Shown piece after piece: positions 1-8,294 of a DNA stretch of 64,000 nt. Positions within the stretch are counted from its first letter, which is position 1. Each line of letters opens with the position of its first letter. The stretch is from XYD2-FULL-39-9 sp964561035 (GTDB lineage: Bacteria > Patescibacteriota > Patescibacteriia > Magasanikbacterales > GWA2-37-8): NCBI GenBank assembly GCA_964561035.1, contig CAZLNR010000001.1, forward strand, positions 1 to 64,000, in the 5' to 3' direction. The notes under the pieces were generated by a model that ran no database searches, was not told the DNA's origin, and saw nothing but the letters and a program-made list of their open reading frames with translations. The position numbers were made by a program, and so were the translations under genes.

Positions 1-62
1 TCCTTTTTTCTTTAGGCTTCAGCGGTTTTTACGCGTATAAATTTTTAATTCAGACGAATAAA

Positions 63-1331
63 ATGAGCGCGCCGGAGAATAAAAATTGGTTTGTGGCGGT
101 AAGCGGTATTTTTTTGCTTGCTGCTTTTTTAGCACCGTCTTTAAATACGCATGATATAAGTTTCTATTTTAGTGCTGGAAAGGCAGTAAACCAAGGTTTT
201 AATGTCTTTACAGACAAATGGCCTATGGTAAATGTCTATATATCCGAACCATCAGTTCAAGAGTCGAAAGGTATAATGTATGGCCCTATAACCATTAAAC
301 TTTTTGCGGTTTTATATAAGACGGTGCGCGGCAATGCCTTTGTTTTTGTAATGATCTGGAAGTTTTTTATGGCTATTTGTTCATTGATAACCCTGCTGCT
401 TATGTGGAAAATAATTCATGTGCTCTATCCTAAACCAGTTGAGTTTTGGAAATTGGCTCTGTTTTGGTTTTGCCAGCCGTTACTTATTTGGCAATGGGTG
501 GGGAATGGCCAGTTTGATGCGCTGTGGCTTATTTTTGTCTTGATGGCAATTTTGTTTTCCATAAAAAAACGTTGGTCGGCGGTAATTGTTTTTTTAACGA
601 TCGGTATTTGGATCAAGTTTATTCCTGTATTAATGGCTCCGTGGTTTGTTTTGTGGTGGTGGCAGGATGTTGATAAATCAAATTGGAAGAAGAGTGCTTT
701 GCAAGTTGTTGTTGGCTTGACTGCCGGTGTATTTATTACTGTAGTATCTTGGGAGGCGTTTTGGGGAGGGTTAATAACGCTTCAACCAATAGCTATGCAA
801 ACCAAATGGGCGATTGGTAGTATATTTTCTGTTTTATATTTTTCTCTTAAGCCAGTATTTTATTTCTTATTTGGTGCTAATGTTCACTGGCTGTTAACCA
901 GGCTTATTCACCTGATAGTAGGGGTGGGGGCGTTATATTTGGTGTACCCGGTTATTAAAAAAGGGTTTTATATTTTGATAAAAAAGAGTGTTTGGCAGCC
1001 TGTTAATTATATAAACGCGATTTTTATCAGTATGCTAATCTATTTGTCGGTTTGGCAAAAATCTTTTTGGCCTTGGTATGTAGCATGGCTGTTGCCATTC
1101 GGGCTAATCACTTTTTTGAATAATGGGTCAATTGTACTAAAGAAAATTTTAGTTTGGATTAGTTTTGCCCCTTTATTTTTCTATGCTCTATGGGCGGTTA
1201 ATCATGCGTTTAGAAACACTGATGGTCCGGGTGAATTGTGGTTCCAGTGGGTGGTTGTATGTGTTATGTGGATTTATCCTCTGGCTCAATTATATATAGG
1301 GAGAAAGTCTGGTTATGAGCTGCCGGGATAA
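63..1331 (+). CDS. Multi-membrane glycosyltransferase-like protein (DUF2029/GT-C type)
   Basis: A 422-residue, very hydrophobic protein with about ten predicted membrane segments, starting near residues 9-27. Long aromatic-rich helices and short loops resemble the GT-C/DUF2029 mannosyltransferases that use lipid-linked sugars at the outer face of the membrane. The motif region WVGNGQFDALW around residue 140 resembles the N-G-Q-x-D signature of this group. It is the first complete gene of the surface glycan cluster and its end overlaps the next gene by 17 bases, which suggests translational coupling. Sugar and acceptor cannot be told from sequence. The family call is by general resemblance; a polysaccharide polymerase is an alternative. 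Confidence 0.6.
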   Translation: MSAPENKNWFVAVSGIFLLAAFLAPSLNTHDISFYFSAGKAVNQGFNVFTDKWPMVNVYISEPSVQESKGIMYGPITIKLFAVLYKTVRGNAFVFVMIWKFFMAICSLITLLLMWKIIHVLYPKPVEFWKLALFWFCQPLLIWQWVGNGQFDALWLIFVLMAILFSIKKRWSAVIVFLTIGIWIKFIPVLMAPWFVLWWWQDVDKSNWKKSALQVVVGLTAGVFITVVSWEAFWGGLITLQPIAMQTKWAIGSIFSVLYFSLKPVFYFLFGANVHWLLTRLIHLIVGVGALYLVYPVIKKGFYILIKKSVWQPVNYINAIFISMLIYLSVWQKSFWPWYVAWLLPFGLITFLNNGSIVLKKILVWISFAPLFFYALWAVNHAFRNTDGPGELWFQWVVVCVMWIYPLAQLYIGRKSGYELPG

Positions 1332-2124
1332 TTTTATTCTTCGAAATATGCACCCTGTTCAATCCATTGCATTATTTGCACTGCGGCAAATATATAGATT
1401 ATTTGTTGTTTTGCCATATTTGGCGGTAGTATACAGTATAGAATTATTTTTAACTGTATTTGCGCAACGATCAACCAGCTCTGATGGCGTTGTGTTCTTA
1501 ATTACATCAGTTATTTTTCCAAAACAAAAAGAATTATCCTACGCCGCAGTTCGTTCCGTATATTCCCCTGAGGAGCGCGCTCGCCAAACTTTAGAGACGA
1601 TCCGCTCAATTAGAGGCAAAGTTCCTTCAGCAAAAATTATATTGATTGAATCTGGGTTGCAGGAGAATTTGCCCTTTAATCTGGCTGAACAAGCTGATTG
1701 TTATATATATGTAGGCAACAATTTTTTTGTCCGTCGCGCTTGTGATAGTAAGTTTAAGAGTCTAGGTGAGGCAATTATGTTGTTATCAGCTCTGAAAAAA
1801 GTGTCTTATAATCCAAGATTATTTTTTAAAATTAGCGGCAGGTATTTCCTTGATGAAAATTTTAGCCTTGATGTGTGGCAGACGGAGTGGTTTAAATTTT
1901 TTTATATTAGATCAAGGTATGTCTCAACTCGATTGTACAGTTTTGGCGGTCGGATGTTCTCGACTTGGAAGTTTGCTTTAGTAAAAGGATTGCCTCTGTT
2001 CTTGTTAGATTATCCGGTTGAGCATGTGTTGCCAAGGTTTGTTCCTGTAAAATACATATCTATGGTAGAGAAGGCTGGTGTGGCGGGGGCTGATGCCACT
2101 AATGGCAGCCTTATTAAAGAATAA
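1315..2124 (+). CDS. Unknown protein of the glycan cluster, possibly a glycosyltransferase
   Basis: A 269-residue protein with a hydrophobic N-terminal stretch (about residues 18-48, possible membrane anchor) and a soluble remainder. I do not recognise the family with certainty. The middle contains an alternating beta-alpha pattern (AKIILIESG near residue 105) and a KISGRYFLDENF stretch around residue 170, which faintly recalls small capsular or fucosyl-type transferases. It overlaps the gene before by 17 bases and is followed after 3 bases by the flippase gene, so it belongs to the glycan operon. An internal ATG at 1351 could be the real start. Confidence 0.45.
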   Translation: MSCRDNFILRNMHPVQSIALFALRQIYRLFVVLPYLAVVYSIELFLTVFAQRSTSSDGVVFLITSVIFPKQKELSYAAVRSVYSPEERARQTLETIRSIRGKVPSAKIILIESGLQENLPFNLAEQADCYIYVGNNFFVRRACDSKFKSLGEAIMLLSALKKVSYNPRLFFKISGRYFLDENFSLDVWQTEWFKFFYIRSRYVSTRLYSFGGRMFSTWKFALVKGLPLFLLDYPVEHVLPRFVPVKYISMVEKAGVAGADATNGSLIKE

Positions 2125-2127
2125 TAT

Positions 2128-3426
2128 ATGTTAATTAGCAATATAAAACTTATTTTTAAAAAGAGGGCAATTGGCCAAGCTATATACGTATATGTCGGCT
2201 CAATTGTTAATGGCCTGTCGTTATTTGCGCTGAATGTGGTTCTTGCTCGCTTTTTAACGCAAGATAATTTTGCTATTTTTTCTCTTTCAGTATTGGTGCT
2301 CAGCACTGTTGCCGAGATGTCTGATTTTGGATTAAATGGTGGTTTGTTGCGCTTTGCGCCCTATTATTTGGCTACCAATCAAACAAATAAGCTAAATCAA
2401 TTAATAAAGACTATTTGGCAGTGGAGGGTGTCGCTTTCTATTTTCCTGACCGCCGGTTGTCTGTTGCTTGCGGCACCTCTCTCAGCATATGTATTTAACC
2501 AGTCGCAGGTTAAAGACTATTTTGCTTTTGCCTCCCTAGGTATAGGCGGTATTATCATGCTCGGTTTTTTGGCAACTTTCTTGCAGTCGCAGCAAAGATT
2601 TTTTTACAACGCTTCTCTGCAGTCTCTAAAGGGCGCCTTACGTTTGTTATTGGTAATTGCATTGGCTTTATTTGGAGTAAAAAATATTTTTGTTTATCTA
2701 ACCGTATATATATGTGTTCCGTGGGTTTTATTTTTAATGAACTATAAGGTGCTGCCTGCAAATTTTAGAAAAACCACAATCGATGATGAGGAAAAAAGAA
2801 TATTACATAATCAGTTAGCCAAGTTTAGTTTTTGGCTGACCGTTGCGTCCTTTACCTCTATAATTGCTGCGCGCGTAGATCAGATTATGATTAGTCGATT
2901 TCTTACGCTGGCGGATGTGGCAATATATACGGTAGCGTATCAGCTTATTCAGTTTTTTCCGTTGATATACACCTCTATTTCGTCGGTTTTAACGCCAAAA
3001 ATTAGCGCGCTATCAGATAAAGTTCAGCTGGTTGCATTTGTGAAAAAAACATTTATTTGGACTTTGTCTCTTGCGCTTATAGTTGCCCTGTTTGTTTTTC
3101 CTTCACAATATCTCATCAGTATGTTGTTTGGGGCAAAGTACGCTCAGGCTATGCCGGTTTATTTAGTGTTGGCGTACAGTTTAGTATTAAATATTCTAAC
3201 CGTTCCATTTTCGTTAACCGTCAATGTCTTTAATAAGACTTACCTGGTTGCGTTTGCGGGTATTTTCCAGTTTGCGCTTAGTATTTTTGGTAATTTAATT
3301 TTTATTCCGATTTATGGGGTGATGGGAGCGGCTTATACATTTGCCCTAGGAATAGTAGCCTCATTGTTGTATAGTATGGTCTGTGCAATTTTTTTAATCA
3401 AACGAACAGAAATACGTGTTAATTAA
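2128..3426 (+). CDS. Wzx-type polysaccharide flippase (MATE/MOP superfamily)
   Basis: A 432-residue membrane protein with about twelve hydrophobic segments laid out as in the polysaccharide transporter (Wzx, RfbX) branch of the MOP superfamily. The N-terminal helix region with a polar patch near NVVLARFLTQDNFAIF, a midpoint soluble loop around residues 210-235 (many Lys, Asp, Glu), and C-terminal helices with SLTVNVFNKT are all typical. It would flip the lipid-linked glycan made by neighbouring transferases across the cytoplasmic membrane. It sits 3 bases after one gene and about 10 bases before the methyltransferase. No ligase or polymerase can be assigned with certainty beside it. Confidence 0.85.
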   Translation: MLISNIKLIFKKRAIGQAIYVYVGSIVNGLSLFALNVVLARFLTQDNFAIFSLSVLVLSTVAEMSDFGLNGGLLRFAPYYLATNQTNKLNQLIKTIWQWRVSLSIFLTAGCLLLAAPLSAYVFNQSQVKDYFAFASLGIGGIIMLGFLATFLQSQQRFFYNASLQSLKGALRLLLVIALALFGVKNIFVYLTVYICVPWVLFLMNYKVLPANFRKTTIDDEEKRILHNQLAKFSFWLTVASFTSIIAARVDQIMISRFLTLADVAIYTVAYQLIQFFPLIYTSISSVLTPKISALSDKVQLVAFVKKTFIWTLSLALIVALFVFPSQYLISMLFGAKYAQAMPVYLVLAYSLVLNILTVPFSLTVNVFNKTYLVAFAGIFQFALSIFGNLIFIPIYGVMGAAYTFALGIVASLLYSMVCAIFLIKRTEIRVN

Positions 3427-3436
3427 GTAATTGTGT

Positions 3437-4093
3437 ATGCGTAAAACATATAATTTTGATTCAGCGCCATATAGTACTCATATGCTGCTTGCTGACGCAA
3501 TACCGGAAGGGAGCAGGGTATTGGAAATAGGTACGGCGAGTGGTTATTTAGGTGATTTTCTTGTTAAGCAAAAAAAATGTGAGGTGTGGGGGGTTGAACC
3601 AGTTAAGGATTTGTATGAAGATGCGCTGCATTTTTCGTATAGAAAACTGTGGAATTGCACAGTAGAGGAATTTGTTTCTGAGTTTTCAGAAGCAGAATTG
3701 TTTGATGTAATTTTGTTAGGCGATGTTTTGGAGCATATTGATTATCCTGAAAAAGTGTTGCGGGCGTTGAAAAAATACTTAAAGCCAAACGGTTTTTTTG
3801 TTATTTCTATGCCAAATATAGCGCACTATTCTATTCGTTTTAATTTATTTTTTGGCAAATGGGAAATGTCAGATTCCGGCATATTAGATCGAACCCATTT
3901 ACGATTTTATACTATTGAAAGTGCAAAAAAAATGATAGAAAGCGCGGGGTTGCGTGTAGAACAAATAAGGCCTTCTGCCGGAGGTATGGAAAGATTCGGG
4001 ATTAATAAGCTGTTAGGGGTTGGTCAAAAATTGTTATTTTTTTGGCCCACCTTATTTGCGTATCAGTTTATCTATATTGTTAAAAATAACTAG
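3437..4093 (+). CDS. Class I SAM-dependent methyltransferase
   Basis: A 218-residue protein of the Methyltransf_11/23 type. Motif I is VLEIGTASGYLG near residue 30, the acidic residue of motif II follows at VWGVEP, and motif IV is FDVILLGDVLEH, after which comes the family-typical LKPNGFFVISMPN. The C-terminal third is hydrophobic (LLFFWPTLFAYQFIYIV), perhaps a membrane association. I chose the ATG at 3437 over the in-frame TTG at 3431. It likely methylates a sugar or the lipid-linked intermediate, as 3-O- or terminal methylation is common in such clusters. Substrate is an inference from context. Confidence 0.82.
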   Translation: MRKTYNFDSAPYSTHMLLADAIPEGSRVLEIGTASGYLGDFLVKQKKCEVWGVEPVKDLYEDALHFSYRKLWNCTVEEFVSEFSEAELFDVILLGDVLEHIDYPEKVLRALKKYLKPNGFFVISMPNIAHYSIRFNLFFGKWEMSDSGILDRTHLRFYTIESAKKMIESAGLRVEQIRPSAGGMERFGINKLLGVGQKLLFFWPTLFAYQFIYIVKNN

Positions 4094-4096
4094 AGT

Positions 4097-6058
4097 ATGG
4101 CAACGATCACGGCTCATTGTCTGGTAAAAAATGAAGAGAATTTTGTAGGGTATGCCATTAAATCAGTGGTTAATTTTGTTGATCAAATTATCGTGTTTGA
4201 TACCGGTTCTACCGATAAGACTGTTACGATAATACGTCAACTTGTTAAGGAATATCCAAGTAAGATTATTTTTGAAGAAAAGGGGGCTGCAGATAAGGTT
4301 AGGCATACAAAATTACGTCAGGAAATGCTTGGTCGCACTATAACGGATTGGTTTATGATTTTAGATGGAGATGAAGTGTGGACAAAAAGAGCGATGGAAG
4401 AAGCTGTGCAAATCATTACAGCGAATGCAGATGTGGAGTGTCTAATAGCTCCATTTTATTTGTGTGTGGGAGATGTATATCATGATTCGGTGCGTGGGTA
4501 CTATAACATGCATGGTAAGCGCGCGCATGCTACGCCGCGTTTTTTTAAAAAAACAAACGGTATACATTGGCAGGGTGATTATGATAGAGATGTGGTAGTT
4601 GACACAAACGGATCTGTGATTTTTGAGAAACCGCAGGTAGTATGGCTTAGCAATCCGTTTTGGCATTTGACGCACCTGGTGCGATCGTCCTTGGATGCAA
4701 TGGATTATAGCTCCGGATCTCAAAGAATCAATAAACGTCGATTGACATATTGTTTTAGTAAAAAGATTAAATCGTCCATACCCGAAGTTTTTTTAACCGA
4801 TTCTGTGCCGGACTATCTGTTGCCGTTAAATATTTTTACTTCCATACAAAATTGCATTAGTCTAGGTTTTAAAAAAGCTGTCTCTTCTAAAAAAGAGATT
4901 CTTGGAAAATTGGTTTTACTTACTATGTCTATGGCAACAACATTCTTTTTGCTTGAGATGGGTGTAAGAATTATTGAGCCGGTTGACACCTTGCCGCTTA
5001 GAGTGGGTGAGAATGGCTATGTGTTGCACGATCAAAACCTTGATATATATAGAAAAGATGATGAGTCTAGGAAAAAAGTTCATACGATTACTAACGCTGA
5101 AGGGTTTATAGGAAATAATCTTACCGTCAATAAGAAAGAAGGCGAAGTTAAGATTGTAGTACTCGGTGATTCGTTTGTAGAGGCGCGGCAAGTTGATTAT
5201 GAAAGCGGCTTTGTCTATTTGTTAGAAAAAACCCTGAATAAAGAGTTTGGTGGTACGAATACAAAGAAATTTAAATCCGCCAGTGTTTTTAATTTTGGTG
5301 TTGGCGGTCTTAGTACGATTGATGAAATTAAATATTATCATACTTATGTTAAAAAATACGACCCTGACATTGTTGTGTTAACTTTGTTTTTAGGTAATGA
5401 TATTGATGATAATGCGGTGTATAAAAATACTAACATCCTTGAGTCCGTGGAAAAAGCTACGAATGCCGCCATCGATCTCCATCAGTATAAAAGTGCTGGA
5501 TTTAAAAACTGGCTATTTAAAAATTTAGCAACTTACCGCATTTCTTACAAAATTGTCAAAAACAACAATGCTTTGCACGCTCTACTGCTAAAGATGGGTC
5601 TGGTTAATTATAAAGCCATAGATAGTCTTAAAATTGGTTTGGCTAATCACGAAAATATTTATTATTACTTTAATCCCTTACAGCCTCTCCATAAGGAAAA
5701 TATAGGTTTTACAGCGGAAGCAATTAATAACTTTGCAAAACAGTTAGATAATGAAGGTAAAGCCTTTATTTTGCTAGTTATCCATGATGGTTACATATAT
5801 AAAACAAAAATTATAGATAATATTGTGCAAGATAAGCCGGCTGTTTTACAGTACTTTGATAAAACCGCCCTCTCTGTCAATTTATCAGATGTCTTAGATA
5901 AGAACATGTCTGTTATTGATACTTTCAATGAATATGATAAAATCATTACGAGCGGCACAGACCTCTATTTAAGAGGGATCGGGCATCTTAATGAAGATGG
6001 GCACGCACTGACAGCAAATCTGTTGAGTAGTTTTATTATTAATCATAACTTTAAGTAA
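4097..6058 (+). CDS. Fusion: family 2 glycosyltransferase + SGNH/GDSL hydrolase-like domain
   Basis: A 653-residue two-domain protein. Residues 1 to about 240 are a GT2 domain: AHCLVKNEENFVGYAI, FDTGSTDKT, and the DGDE metal-binding motif near residue 91. A hydrophobic segment lies at about 272-292. Residues about 350-653 are an SGNH domain: the nucleophile block GDSF near residue 356, the GND block near 433, and the final D/H block in GIGHLNEDGH near 640. In stand-alone relatives the SGNH protein begins with the same kind of membrane segment, so this looks like a fusion of two neighbouring genes. It could add a sugar and then acylate or deacylate it. It is 5 bases from the next gene, a small membrane protein. 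Confidence 0.8.
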   Translation: MATITAHCLVKNEENFVGYAIKSVVNFVDQIIVFDTGSTDKTVTIIRQLVKEYPSKIIFEEKGAADKVRHTKLRQEMLGRTITDWFMILDGDEVWTKRAMEEAVQIITANADVECLIAPFYLCVGDVYHDSVRGYYNMHGKRAHATPRFFKKTNGIHWQGDYDRDVVVDTNGSVIFEKPQVVWLSNPFWHLTHLVRSSLDAMDYSSGSQRINKRRLTYCFSKKIKSSIPEVFLTDSVPDYLLPLNIFTSIQNCISLGFKKAVSSKKEILGKLVLLTMSMATTFFLLEMGVRIIEPVDTLPLRVGENGYVLHDQNLDIYRKDDESRKKVHTITNAEGFIGNNLTVNKKEGEVKIVVLGDSFVEARQVDYESGFVYLLEKTLNKEFGGTNTKKFKSASVFNFGVGGLSTIDEIKYYHTYVKKYDPDIVVLTLFLGNDIDDNAVYKNTNILESVEKATNAAIDLHQYKSAGFKNWLFKNLATYRISYKIVKNNNALHALLLKMGLVNYKAIDSLKIGLANHENIYYYFNPLQPLHKENIGFTAEAINNFAKQLDNEGKAFILLVIHDGYIYKTKIIDNIVQDKPAVLQYFDKTALSVNLSDVLDKNMSVIDTFNEYDKIITSGTDLYLRGIGHLNEDGHALTANLLSSFIINHNFK

Positions 6059-6064
6059 AAAATT

Positions 6065-6301
6065 GTGAAAAATTTATTGCAAGTTTTATATAAGTATTGG
6101 ATGAAATTCGCTCATGTGCTGGCTACGATTAATGGGTTTATAATCCTATTCTTATTTTATTTGGTTATTATAGGTTTGTACGCGTTGCCATATAAGATGG
6201 CTATATTTTTTTTGAGAAAAAAACAAGTGGCGCATGCGACTTTTTGGAAAGAAAAAGAAGATCCCGGCGAAGGTATGGAGCATTTAACCTATCAATTCTA
6301 G
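6065..6301 (+). CDS. Small membrane protein of the carbamoyltransferase locus
   Basis: A 78-residue protein with GTG start at 6065. One long hydrophobic stretch covers about residues 20-50, followed by a basic patch and the C-terminal FWKEKEDPGEGMEHLTYQF tail. Proteins with this type of tail sit beside SGNH proteins and NodU/CmcH carbamoyltransferases in many surface-glycan loci and resemble the C-terminal part of SxtJ-type membrane proteins; that link is from memory of the family. It is 5 bases from both neighbours, so it is translated with them. Probable role: a membrane partner that brings the carbamoyltransferase to the lipid-linked glycan. No catalytic residues are evident. Confidence 0.65.
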   Translation: MKNLLQVLYKYWMKFAHVLATINGFIILFLFYLVIIGLYALPYKMAIFFLRKKQVAHATFWKEKEDPGEGMEHLTYQF

Positions 6302-6306
6302 CTACT

Positions 6307-8106
6307 ATGACTCAAAAAGATGTTTATATTTTAGGACTTTCATTTGACTACCATGATTCTGCGGCTGCACTAATTAAAAATGGTCAGGTAATTGCAGCGG
6401 TGCAGGAGGAGAGGTTCACGAGAGAGAAGCATGATGCGGATCTGCCAATTAACTCGATTAATTACTGTTTAAATTTTGCCAGCATTACCAGCGAAGATTT
6501 ATATGGTGTGGTTTTTTACGAGAAGCCGCTTATTAAGTTCGAAAGGTTGTTAAAAACTTATATAAACACTTGGCCAAAAGGATTGTTGTCTTTTATTAAA
6601 GCAATGCTTTCTTTTTTAAAAGGCAAATTGTGGGTGGAAAGTCGCATCAGGAAAGCGCTCGGTGAATATAAGGGGCCGGTATTTTTCACACAGCACCACT
6701 ATTCGCATGCCGCGAGCGCTTATTACTGTTCTGGTTTTAATGAATCCGTAGTTGTAACTATGGACGGAGTAGGTGAATTTGATACTACAACCATTGGTTT
6801 TGGGCAAGGTAACGCACTAAAATTAACACATACATTGGAATTTCCGCATTCTTTGGGTTTGTTATATTCAGCCCTGACCTATTATTTGGGCTTTAAAGTT
6901 AATAGTGCCGAGTATAAAGTGATGGGGTTGGCGCCGTATGGAGATCCGGAAAAGTACTATCAAAAATTTAAAGAGCTGGTTGAGGTTAAAGAGGATGGAA
7001 GTTTTAGATTAAACATGAAATATTTTTCTTATGAATATGGATTACGCATGACAAATAAGAAATTTGATGAGCTTTTTGGAGCGGGGCCTAGACAGCCGGA
7101 ATCGCCGTTAACGCAGCGTGAAAAAGACATTGCTGCCGCATTACAAAAAATTACGAATGAAATTGTTTTGGCAATTGTCAACAAAGCCAGGAATTTATTT
7201 CCATCAAAAAATTTATGTTTGGCTGGAGGGGTTGCCTTGAATTGCGTTGCAAATGGTAAGATTCTAGAAAAGCAATGGTTTGATAATATCTATATACAAC
7301 CGGCTGCAGGCGACGCTGGCGGTGCGGTTGGTGCGGCTTTATTTGTATATTTTAATGGTTTAAATAATACCTTTCCTTTGGCTGATAAACAAGTTATGGA
7401 GAGTGTCTATCTGGGGCCGGAGTGCAGCCAACAGGAAGTTGAAAAGTTTTTACATAATGACGTGAAAGAGATTATCGGGCAGGATAAGGAGGTTGTCTAT
7501 GAGAAATTTAGCGATGAGGGTATTATAGCAAAAATCGCAGAGTTAATTACGGGAAATAATGTAATTGGTTTGTGTAATGGAAGAATGGAGTTCGGGCCTC
7601 GTTCTTTGGGGAATCGTTCAATTATTGCTGATGCCCGTAATAAAGAAAATTGGCAAAAAGTAAATCTTAAGATCAAGTTTAGAGAAAGTTTTAGGCCGTT
7701 CGCCCCCACAGTTCTAGAAGATAAGATTGCTGAGTGTTTTAATATAAATTGTTCTAGTCCATACATGCTGCTTGTTGCCTCGGTAAAGAGGTTGGACATA
7801 CCCGCGGTAACACATATTGATAATTCCGCTCGAATTCAATCGGTAAATCGTAAACAAAATCAGCGATATTACGATATTATAAACAGTTTTGATTCAAAAA
7901 CGGGATGCCCGGTAATAGTCAATACTTCTTTTAATGTGCGAGGCGAACCGATTGTTTTGTCTCCAAAAGACGCGTTTAACACGTTTTTAAATACGTTCAT
8001 GGACTTTTTGGTACTGGGTAATTATCTGATTTCTAAAAAGGAAAATGAACAGCTGGTTGATCAGGCAAAGATGCGAGCCTATATAGGTACCTTTAAATTA
8101 GATTAA
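6307..8106 (+). CDS. Carbamoyltransferase (NodU/CmcH/TobZ family)
   Basis: A 599-residue protein transferring a carbamoyl group from carbamoyl phosphate to a hydroxyl of the glycan. The N-terminal Kae1/ASKHA-like domain begins ILGLSFDYHDSAAALI and contains QHHYSHAASA (metal-binding His pair) and MDGVGE. The C-terminal YrdC-like half carries FGPRSLGNRSI and the late VNTSFNVRGEP block, both hallmarks. I moved the start from an upstream ATG at 6244 to the ATG at 6307 because the homologous part begins there and the longer form overlaps the upstream gene. It lies between two small membrane proteins, a conserved arrangement. Which sugar is carbamoylated is unknown. Confidence 0.92.
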   Translation: MTQKDVYILGLSFDYHDSAAALIKNGQVIAAVQEERFTREKHDADLPINSINYCLNFASITSEDLYGVVFYEKPLIKFERLLKTYINTWPKGLLSFIKAMLSFLKGKLWVESRIRKALGEYKGPVFFTQHHYSHAASAYYCSGFNESVVVTMDGVGEFDTTTIGFGQGNALKLTHTLEFPHSLGLLYSALTYYLGFKVNSAEYKVMGLAPYGDPEKYYQKFKELVEVKEDGSFRLNMKYFSYEYGLRMTNKKFDELFGAGPRQPESPLTQREKDIAAALQKITNEIVLAIVNKARNLFPSKNLCLAGGVALNCVANGKILEKQWFDNIYIQPAAGDAGGAVGAALFVYFNGLNNTFPLADKQVMESVYLGPECSQQEVEKFLHNDVKEIIGQDKEVVYEKFSDEGIIAKIAELITGNNVIGLCNGRMEFGPRSLGNRSIIADARNKENWQKVNLKIKFRESFRPFAPTVLEDKIAECFNINCSSPYMLLVASVKRLDIPAVTHIDNSARIQSVNRKQNQRYYDIINSFDSKTGCPVIVNTSFNVRGEPIVLSPKDAFNTFLNTFMDFLVLGNYLISKKENEQLVDQAKMRAYIGTFKLD

Positions 8107-8126
8107 ATAAATTTAAATTCCGCCTT

Positions 8127-8291
8127 ATGTTACAAACTATCAAAAGTGTATTAAAACAACTCTGGGCTTTTTTGGTTATGAGAAAAAAATGGTGGCTGGC
8201 ACCAATTATTGTTATTCTAATGTTGTTTGGAGCGCTGTTAATTTTTGCCCAGACTTCTCCTTTAGCGCCTTTTATTTACACCATTTTTTAA
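8127..8291 (+). CDS. Small DUF5989-type membrane protein (54 residues)
   Basis: A 54-residue open reading frame from ATG 8127 to TAA 8291, short enough to be missed by a length filter. The protein has a basic, aromatic N-terminal part (LWAFLVMRKKWWLAP), one membrane helix (about residues 26-42), and a short tail with SPLAPFIYTIF. This length and pattern match the DUF5989 proteins that follow carbamoyltransferases in many bacteria, so I am fairly confident it is real. It fills the otherwise empty space between the carbamoyltransferase and the asparagine-synthetase-like gene (3-base gap to the latter). Likely an accessory subunit; its function is not known. Confidence 0.8.
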   Translation: MLQTIKSVLKQLWAFLVMRKKWWLAPIIVILMLFGALLIFAQTSPLAPFIYTIF

Positions 8292-8294
8292 TGT

